Origin: DATBMY01 sp036554605 | GTDB taxonomy: Bacteria > Acidobacteriota > Blastocatellia > UBA7656 | Assembly (NCBI GenBank): GCA_036554605.1 | Contig: DATBMY010000194.1 | Coordinates: 1-10,957, forward strand | Length of the DNA stretch: 10,957 nt | Reading direction: 5' to 3' | Part shown: in pieces, positions 5,880 through 10,957 of the stretch | Layout: each line of letters opens with the position of its first letter | How positions within the stretch are numbered: the first letter of the stretch is position 1 | Translations under genes and position numbers: made by a program | Notes under the pieces: generated by a model | What the model was told of the DNA's origin: nothing | Seen by the model: the letters and a program-made list of their open reading frames with translations, nothing else | Database searches by the model: none

Positions 5880-6809
5880 ATGGTGGTCAACGGACGTATC
5901 TTCTTCGAACGAATACTATGCCCAATTGACCTTACGCCGGAATCGGACGAGGCGCTGCGTTACGGGATCGCGCTCGCCCGCGGCTACAGGGCAAAGCTTC
6001 TGGTCGTCCACTGCTCCGACGTCTTTACTACAACGGAAGCCGTAGAGCGCGACCACCTTGAAAAAGAGATTGAGGCCGCCATACGCAGGCACGTTCATCC
6101 GGCATCCAGCCCGCTGGTCGAATGGGAAACCCTGATACTTGATGGCGAGGCAGATACGGCTATAACGCGCGCAGCCGCCGAGCGTCACATAGACCTTATA
6201 GTGATGCGCTCGCGCCGGCGTCCGGTAGCGGCGGCGCTGCTCGGCTCTACGGCTGAGACCGTTTGCCGCACCGCGCCTTGCCCGGTGCTGGTCACGCATC
6301 CCAGCGAAGAGGACTGGGCCGGGCTGACGACGAACGACCTCGGGTTGCAGCGGGTGCTTGTCGCATACGATTTCTCGAGCGACTCGGAGCTTGCGCTCTC
6401 TTACGGGCTTTCGCTCGCGCAGGAATTCCAGGCCGAGCTTCACCTCCTGCACGTTCTGTCGCCGAGGTTGCGCCCTCAGTCGTCCGACGCCGCCTTTCTT
6501 CCGTTCGGGTCCGAGGGCGAGTTTCAGGATGCGGCCGCGCGCCTGCAATTGGCTGTGCCGGCCGAGGCGCGCCTCTGGTGTCGTATAAAACAGGCCGTGC
6601 GCAGCGGGCACCCGTACCGCGAGGTGCTCGACTACGCCGAGGAGAACAAGATCGATCTGATAAGCATGGGCGCAAGCGGCACGGGATTTGGCATGCGGGC
6701 TTTATTCGGTTCCAATGCCGACCGCGTGTTGAGGCAGGCCCCGTGCCCGGTCCTGATAGCGCGGCCGCTGCGTCCTATGGTCGTAGCGCCGGTCGCCGCA
6801 ACTGCTTAA
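5880..6809 (+). CDS. Tandem-domain universal stress protein (UspA family)
   Basis: The 309-residue soluble protein contains two Usp domains. Domain 1 (about 9-140) begins ERILCPIDLTPESDEAL and ends CPVLVTHP. Domain 2 (about 157-296) begins QRVLVAYDFSSDSELAL and ends CPVLIARPLRP. Domain 2 keeps the ATP-binding pattern G-x2-G-x9-G-S (G264, G267, G277, S278). Domain 1 has RSRR in place of the first glycines and only the late GS (122-123), so it probably does not bind nucleotide in the canonical way. Tandem Usps of this kind are linked to survival under energy, redox or low-oxygen stress. It is the first gene after the sigma-54 promoter and 25 bp before the next usp gene. Start ATG 5880 is forced by an upstream in-frame stop, although its ribosome site is unusual. 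Confidence 0.93.
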   Translation: MVVNGRIFFERILCPIDLTPESDEALRYGIALARGYRAKLLVVHCSDVFTTTEAVERDHLEKEIEAAIRRHVHPASSPLVEWETLILDGEADTAITRAAAERHIDLIVMRSRRRPVAAALLGSTAETVCRTAPCPVLVTHPSEEDWAGLTTNDLGLQRVLVAYDFSSDSELALSYGLSLAQEFQAELHLLHVLSPRLRPQSSDAAFLPFGSEGEFQDAAARLQLAVPAEARLWCRIKQAVRSGHPYREVLDYAEENKIDLISMGASGTGFGMRALFGSNADRVLRQAPCPVLIARPLRPMVVAPVAATA

Positions 6810-6834
6810 TCCAACTCGATGATGGAGGTCCGAT

Positions 6835-7326
6835 ATGAGAATACTACTGGCAACCGATGGATCACCCTTTAGCGATGCCGCGGTCAAAGAGGTCGCGCGA
6901 AAACCATGGCCGCCCGGTTCTACGATCAGGATCATCTCGATTGTCGAGCCGCCAATCATGCCCACGGTCGAGACCTGGATCCCGCCCGAGAACTACTACG
7001 AGGCCATAGAGAAGGCCGCCGAGGACCAGGCGCGGAAGAACGTCGAGTCCGCGGCAGAGGTCATAAAGGCCGAACAGGGTAGCAGCGTCGCCGTCGAAAC
7101 CGAGATCCTGCGCGGCCATCCCAAGCAGGCGATCGTTGAAGAATCCGACGAGTGGGTTGCCGACCTCATAGTCGTCGGCTCGCACGGCTATCGCGGATTG
7201 ACCAGATTGTGGCTGGGGTCGGTATCGCAGGCCGTTGCTTCACACGCAAGATGTTCGGTCGAGATAGTTCGAGCGCGCCGGGGTGCCGAGATGAACGCAG
7301 GAGCGACGGCGCAGGCTTCCCTGTGA
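6835..7326 (+). CDS. Single-domain universal stress protein (UspA family)
   Basis: This 163-residue one-domain Usp begins MRILLATDGSPFSDAAV, the usual first beta strand and helix. Its ATP-binding motif is complete: G115-x2-G118-x9-G128-S129 in VVGSHGYRGL to LGSVS. The final strand CSVEIVR closes the domain, followed by a short unstructured tail rich in Ala and Gly. An excellent ribosome site (GGAGG, 8 nt from ATG) supports the start. It is the second gene of the putative sigma-54 operon; pairing of a double and a single Usp could allow hetero-assembly, but nothing here shows it. Confidence 0.94.
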   Translation: MRILLATDGSPFSDAAVKEVARKPWPPGSTIRIISIVEPPIMPTVETWIPPENYYEAIEKAAEDQARKNVESAAEVIKAEQGSSVAVETEILRGHPKQAIVEESDEWVADLIVVGSHGYRGLTRLWLGSVSQAVASHARCSVEIVRARRGAEMNAGATAQASL

Positions 7327-7353
7327 CGCCTCGCAGTATTGGATGGTGTTGCG

Positions 7354-7773
7354 ATGATCAAGCCGATAAGCGACGAGGATGCGCGGGAGATACTAAGCAG
7401 CGGCCGGGTGGGCCGGCTGGGAGTCGTGGACGCCGAGGGGCCATACGTCGTGCCGGTGAGTTTTGTCTTCGATGGCCGCGCCATCTACATACATTCGCTA
7501 CAGGGGCGCAAAGTGCGGGCGCTCAGGAGCGACCCGCGCGCCTGCTTACAGGTTGACGAGATAACCGACGAATATAACTGGCGCAGCGCGATTGCCTTCG
7601 GAAGATATGAAGAGCTTACCGACGACAAGGAGCGCGCGTGGGCGGTCAGGCGGCTGCTGGCGCGCTACCCGCAGCTCACCCCGGTCGAATCGGTGCCGGT
7701 ACACGACAGCCAGTCTTCAATAATCATCTTCCGCATAATAGTCGAGAAGATTACGGGCGTCGCCGAGAGCTGA
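7354..7773 (+). CDS. Pyridoxamine 5'-phosphate oxidase-like flavin protein (Nim-related)
   Basis: The 139-residue protein matches the small split-barrel FMN-binding family (Pyridox_ox_2 / Nim-type). Typical segments are the N-terminal DEDAREILSSGRVGRLGVV, the strand YVVPVSFVFDGRAIYIHS, GRKVRALRSDPRACLQVDE, and a late W-x-S-A-I-A-FGRYEEL segment. Such proteins bind FMN, haem or F420 and serve as reductases or redox-stress factors; the substrate cannot be told here. Start ATG 7354 is preferred over an in-frame TTG at 7339; the family normally begins just before the DEDA helix, and both have weak ribosome sites. It lies 27 bp after the single-domain usp gene. Usp plus flavin-reductase neighbours are familiar from dormancy and hypoxia regulons, which fits the operon. 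Confidence 0.88.
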   Translation: MIKPISDEDAREILSSGRVGRLGVVDAEGPYVVPVSFVFDGRAIYIHSLQGRKVRALRSDPRACLQVDEITDEYNWRSAIAFGRYEELTDDKERAWAVRRLLARYPQLTPVESVPVHDSQSSIIIFRIIVEKITGVAES

Positions 7774-7836
7774 AGTGCATAACCGCGCCATATTTCCTTC
7801 TTGTCTAAGTGATACGCCGCTTAGTACCATATCGGT

Positions 7837-9762
7837 GTGGCCTCGCATCGCAAGATCGAAGAAGACCTGAAGAAATCGCTCAAGGAGCTTGCCGACATAA
7901 AGTTCGCTCTTGACGAGTCGTCTATCGTCGCCATAACCGATCAGCGCGGAATCATCAAATACGTCAACGACAAGTTCTGCGAGATATCGAAGTACTCGCG
8001 CGAAGAGCTGCTCGGACAGGACCACCGCATAATCAACTCGAATTATCACCCCAAAGAATTCATACGAAATCTATGGACCACGATAGCGAGCGGCAAGGTG
8101 TGGCGCGGCGAGATCCGCAATCGCGCCAAAGACGGGTCGATTTACTGGGTAGAGACAACCATAGTTCCTTTCCTGAACGATCAAGGAAAGCCCTATCAAT
8201 ACGTCGCCATACGTTATGACATTACCGAGCGAAAAAAGAGCGAGCAGCGCCTTCTGGAACAGGCCCAGCTGCTCGAAAAGGCGCAGGATGCCATCATAGT
8301 AAGGGACCTTGACGACAATATACTCTACTGGAACAAGAGCGCCGAGCGCATATACGGCTGGACGGCCGAAGAGGTGCGGGGGCGCAGCATTCATGGGGTT
8401 ATATACAGAGGGGTGAGCGAGCAGTACGAAAAGGCCAAGCGAATCACCCTCGATAAAGGCGAATGGGAAGGCGAGCTCTACCATTACACGAAAGAGCGGC
8501 GCGAGCTGATCATCGAGAGCCGCTGGACGCTCGTGCGCGACGAGGGCGGAGAGCCTAAATCGGTGCTGGTGATAAATACCGACATAACCGAGAAGAAGAA
8601 GATTGAGGCCCAGTTCTTGCGCGCGCAGCGCATGGAGAGCATAGGGACGCTGGCCGGGGGAATCGCGCATGATTTCAATAATCTGCTGTCGCCCATAATG
8701 ATGGCGGTGCAGTTGTTGAAGGCGAAGTTCCCGGACGAAGACTCCCAGCGCCTGATCAGCATACTGGAGGCGAGCGCCGACCGCGGGGCGGGGCTTGTGC
8801 GCCAGGTGCTATCTTTCGCGAGGGGGGTCGAAGGCGAGCGGATCAACCTGCAGCCTCGCCATCTTATTAAAGAGATCGTCAAGATACTGAAGGACACTTT
8901 CCCGAAGTCGATAGAGGTAGAGTTCGAATCTCCGGGCGACCTGTGGGTAATCGCGGGCGATGTTACGCAGCTGCATCAGGTGCTGATGAATTTCTGCGTC
9001 AACGGGCGCGATGCCATGCCGGAGGGCGGCAAGCTCATGATCCGGGCGGAAAACGTCTATATGGACGAGAACTACGCCCGAATGAATCTGGAGGCGAAGC
9101 CGGGCCATTTTGTGGCCATCACGATAGCAGATACGGGACACGGCATAGCGCCGCAAATCGTCCATAAGATATTCGAGCCTTTCTTTACGACGAAGGAGCA
9201 CGGCAAGGGGACCGGGCTTGGACTTTCGACCGCGCTCGGCATTGTCAAAGGTCACGGCGGATTCATCAACGTCTATAGCGAGCCGGGGCGCGGCACTGAG
9301 TTCAAGATATATCTTCCGGCGTCGGAGGCGGCGCTCGGCGCTATGGCGCTTGAGGGGGAGGGCAAACTGCCGCGCGGGAGCGGAGAGCTAGTGCTGGTCG
9401 TAGATGACGAAGTCGCCATCCGCGAGATCACAAAAGGGACGCTCGAAATGTATGGGTACCGGGCGATAATCGCGAGCGACGGCACCGAGGCCGTAGCCCT
9501 TTACGCGCAGCACCGCGACGAAGTGAAGGTTGTCTTGACCGACATGATGATGCCATACATGGACGGGCCCGCGACCATACGCGCTCTGCATAAACTCAAC
9601 CCGATGGTGAAGATCATAGCCAGCAGCGGGCTTGTGGAAAACAACAAGGCCACCCCACTTATAGGCGATGGCGTCATTGCCTTCCTGCCCAAACCCTACA
9701 CGGCAGAAAAACTGCTCACGACAGTCTCCACGGTCCTGGCCGAAGAATCGCCCGCCCTATAA
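7837..9762 (+). CDS. Soluble PAS-PAS hybrid sensor histidine kinase with C-terminal receiver
   Basis: The 641-residue protein has no membrane segment, so it senses a cytoplasmic signal. Order: short coiled lead (1-18), PAS1 (about 20-132), PAS2 (about 145-255), HisKA with H278 in GGIAHDFNNLLSPI, HATPase (N box N385/N389, DTGHGI at 432-437, GTGLGLS at 458-464), receiver (about 517-635) with D523/D524, D569 and K619. PAS1 contains HRIINSNYHP and NRAKDGSIYWV, resembling PAS domains of the Aer/NifL style that can hold FAD, so redox sensing is possible. The HDFNN H-box is the NtrB-like type that often feeds NtrC-type regulators, making the sigma-54 activator upstream a candidate partner. The receiver may instead take or modulate the phosphoryl group. 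The start is GTG 7837; a TAG lies four codons upstream, and no clear Shine-Dalgarno is seen. It lies 63 bp after the flavin-protein gene, probably at the operon's end. Confidence 0.94.
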   Translation: MASHRKIEEDLKKSLKELADIKFALDESSIVAITDQRGIIKYVNDKFCEISKYSREELLGQDHRIINSNYHPKEFIRNLWTTIASGKVWRGEIRNRAKDGSIYWVETTIVPFLNDQGKPYQYVAIRYDITERKKSEQRLLEQAQLLEKAQDAIIVRDLDDNILYWNKSAERIYGWTAEEVRGRSIHGVIYRGVSEQYEKAKRITLDKGEWEGELYHYTKERRELIIESRWTLVRDEGGEPKSVLVINTDITEKKKIEAQFLRAQRMESIGTLAGGIAHDFNNLLSPIMMAVQLLKAKFPDEDSQRLISILEASADRGAGLVRQVLSFARGVEGERINLQPRHLIKEIVKILKDTFPKSIEVEFESPGDLWVIAGDVTQLHQVLMNFCVNGRDAMPEGGKLMIRAENVYMDENYARMNLEAKPGHFVAITIADTGHGIAPQIVHKIFEPFFTTKEHGKGTGLGLSTALGIVKGHGGFINVYSEPGRGTEFKIYLPASEAALGAMALEGEGKLPRGSGELVLVVDDEVAIREITKGTLEMYGYRAIIASDGTEAVALYAQHRDEVKVVLTDMMMPYMDGPATIRALHKLNPMVKIIASSGLVENNKATPLIGDGVIAFLPKPYTAEKLLTTVSTVLAEESPAL

Positions 9763-9923
9763 AGCGGTTTACAAATCGGCATAGGTTTTCCCGTTCCGAT
9801 TCCGCCAAAGCTAATAGCAAACCCCAATTCATGCTGATCAGATAATTCGGGTGCTATCCACTTCCGCAAAAAAGTTCTGAATATTATTGAGGGAATCCGG
9901 ATACGGTATTGTAAGTAATCATC
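9763..9923. other. Intergenic region with an imperfect hairpin
   Basis: This 161-bp AT-richer gap follows the kinase. Just after its stop an interrupted stem can form: GCGG (9764-9767) with CCGC (9802-9805), and AATCGG (9774-9779) with CCGATT (9796-9801). There is no T-run, so it is not a standard terminator. Upstream of the sigma factor, GGAAT near 9892 and TATTGT near 9906 are too degenerate to call a promoter. Confidence 0.35.
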
Positions 9924-10436
9924 ATGGATGATTTGGCAGCGTTAAGAAACTGTATAGACGGCGATAAGGAGTCATTCCGTTATCTCGTTGAACGCTATCA
10001 GAATCAAGCGGTCGCTCACGCGACGGCTGTGCTGGGGAATAGAGAAGACGCTATGGACGCGGTTCAGGAGGCCTTTATTGATGCATATCGGGCGCTTGGG
10101 GGATTCGATTTCTCACGCCGGTTTTACCCGTGGTTCTATGTCTTGTTGCGCAACCGTTGCTTCAAGATGCTGGCTTCGAAGGGCAAGCGAGGGCGGGTTC
10201 AAAGGCTGGAAGATATGGAGATTCTCGCGCCCGGTCCTGAAGTGTCGATAGAAGAATCGCTTTCGCTGGAAGCGGCGTTGCTTGCATTGTCGCCGGAAGA
10301 GCGTGAATTGATCACTTTGAAATATCTTGATGGTCTTTCATATCAAGAATTGGCTGAACTCTTACAAATCCCGAAAGGAACTGTAATGAGCCGGCTTTTC
10401 TACGCAAGGAAGCAACTGCAAGCAGAACTGTCTTAA
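9924..10436 (+). CDS. ECF (group IV) RNA polymerase sigma factor
   Basis: The 170-residue protein has only the two domains of extracytoplasmic-function sigma factors. Sigma-2 (about 15-85) contains DAMDAVQEAFIDAYRAL, FYPWFYVLLRNRC; sigma-4 (about 112-168) contains LSPEERELITLKYLDGLSYQELAELL and the HTH recognition part IPKGTVMSRLFYARKQL. It directs RNA polymerase to stress promoters once released from its anti-sigma partner. The next gene, 27 bp on, encodes a zinc-type anti-sigma factor, the usual pairing. Base composition is visibly lower in GC than the preceding genes. The start ATG 9924 gives a normal family N-terminus (DDLAALRNCIDGDKESF) though only a weak purine tract precedes it. Confidence 0.95.
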   Translation: MDDLAALRNCIDGDKESFRYLVERYQNQAVAHATAVLGNREDAMDAVQEAFIDAYRALGGFDFSRRFYPWFYVLLRNRCFKMLASKGKRGRVQRLEDMEILAPGPEVSIEESLSLEAALLALSPEERELITLKYLDGLSYQELAELLQIPKGTVMSRLFYARKQLQAELS

Positions 10437-10463
10437 TATCTTTTTGCGGGAACGGAAAAGAGT

Positions 10464-10892
10464 ATGAAGTTAGACGAGTGCGAAGAAACAGTTTTATCCA
10501 AGATGGCGGAGATGGAGGGCGAGCCTCCTCTTATTTCCGAGGAACAAACGGCACGGCACTTAATTGGGTGCGAGAAATGCCGGATGGAAATTAAGCGTCA
10601 GCAAGCCGCGGCCAATCTGTTTCGAGGGCAAAAGCGACGGGCGGACGAGGTGAGTTTGTGGTCTGAAATCGAGAAGAGGATAAGCGATAAACCGATTGTG
10701 CGGCGAGACTTCTTTCTTTTGCTCGGCGCAATACTGGTTATTTACAAGCTGCTGGAAATGATACCAAGTCAGGATTTGGGCTTTTTGTTTAAGTTCGTTC
10801 CTATAATATTAATCGCCGCCCTCTTTTTCTTCTTCAAGGAAAACCCATTCAAGATTAATACCGAGTTGAAAGTCGAAGGAGAACTACAATGA
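10464..10892 (+). CDS. Zinc-binding two-TM anti-sigma factor
   Basis: The 142-residue protein has an N-terminal cytoplasmic anti-sigma domain with the ZAS motif H32-x3-C36-x2-C39 (RHLIGCEKC). C6 is a possible further ligand in place of the usual His/Cys. Two hydrophobic segments follow, FFLLLGAILVIYKLLEMI (83-100) and about 105-124, ending in FFFF, then a short polar tail. It should hold the upstream ECF sigma factor at the membrane until a signal releases it. Two TM helices with a very short connecting loop (PSQD) leave little periplasmic domain, so sensing may be intramembrane or redox/zinc-based on the cytoplasmic side. A GGAAAAGAG tract precedes ATG 10464. Its stop overlaps the next start (ATGA). 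Confidence 0.88.
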   Translation: MKLDECEETVLSKMAEMEGEPPLISEEQTARHLIGCEKCRMEIKRQQAAANLFRGQKRRADEVSLWSEIEKRISDKPIVRRDFFLLLGAILVIYKLLEMIPSQDLGFLFKFVPIILIAALFFFFKENPFKINTELKVEGELQ

Positions 10893-10957
10893 GCGAAAAC
10901 GAAATCAAAAAGCACGTTGTTCTCGCGCAAAAATACGCATATGCGACGGTCTCTCTG
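10889..10957 (+). CDS. Start of a gene coupled to the anti-sigma factor (partial)
   Basis: The first 23 codons (MSENEIKKHVVLAQKY onward) are present and run off the window. The ATG overlaps the anti-sigma stop in ATGA, and AAGGAG lies 7 nt upstream, so translational coupling is likely. The fragment is hydrophilic with no signal peptide or TM segment. Too little is visible for a family assignment; genes in this place often belong to the sigma/anti-sigma signalling unit. Confidence 0.75.
   Translation, partial: MSENEIKKHVVLAQKYAYATVSL

Noticed and set aside
5916..6675. Minus-strand open frames under the tandem usp gene
   Set aside because: They are antisense shadows of a well-supported two-domain Usp; Arg-rich with no recognisable family.

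Overview
The window looks like part of a chromosome from a high-GC, Gram-negative-type bacterium. Isoleucine ATA codons are unusually frequent for such GC-rich DNA, and there are many two-component and Cys-rich exported proteins. An Acidobacteriota-like host (for example Blastocatellia) would fit, but this is a weak guess from style and not from a marker gene.

Region 1 (1-3434) is a divergent nitric-oxide / thiol-rich block. A quinol-type nitric oxide reductase (qNOR, 3' end outside the window) runs leftward from 2050. A 318-bp spacer separates it from a rightward pair of unrecognised Cys-rich exported or membrane proteins. The second of these carries six tandem 7-residue CC repeats and is followed by a strong rho-independent terminator. 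The spacer holds three GTGA-N6-TCA(C/T) boxes. One box is centred at exactly -41.5 from a TAGAAT -10 for qNOR. Another is centred at exactly -41.5 from a TAAAAT -10 for the Cys-rich genes, and the third lies 22 bp further upstream. Both promoters therefore read as class II Crp/Fnr-activated promoters.

Region 2 (3482-4171) is a Crp/Fnr-family regulator. Its recognition helix (R-E-V-V-S-R) suits such boxes. It has neither FNR-type Fe-S cysteines nor the cAMP-binding arginine. It is the obvious candidate to bind the spacer boxes and respond to NO or low oxygen.

Region 3 (4294-9762) is a sigma-54 signalling and stress block. It starts with an NtrC-type response regulator (GAFTDA variant of the sigma-54 loop). 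A near-consensus -24/-12 sigma-54 promoter follows, then a likely operon of a double-domain universal stress protein, a single-domain universal stress protein, a PNPOx/Nim-like flavin protein and a soluble PAS-PAS-HisKA-HATPase-REC hybrid kinase. The kinase is of the NtrB-like HDFNN type that commonly partners NtrC-type regulators, so the block may be a self-contained sensor-activator-target circuit for redox or energy stress.

Region 4 (9924-10957) is visibly more AT-rich. It holds an ECF sigma factor, a zinc-finger two-TM anti-sigma factor, and the first 23 codons of a gene translationally coupled to it.

Taken together, the window reads as an anaerobic / nitrosative-stress island: NO removal, thiol-rich exported proteins, a CRP-like switch, and a sigma-54-driven universal-stress operon. 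The least described parts are the pair of CC-rich proteins and their apparent co-regulation with qNOR.
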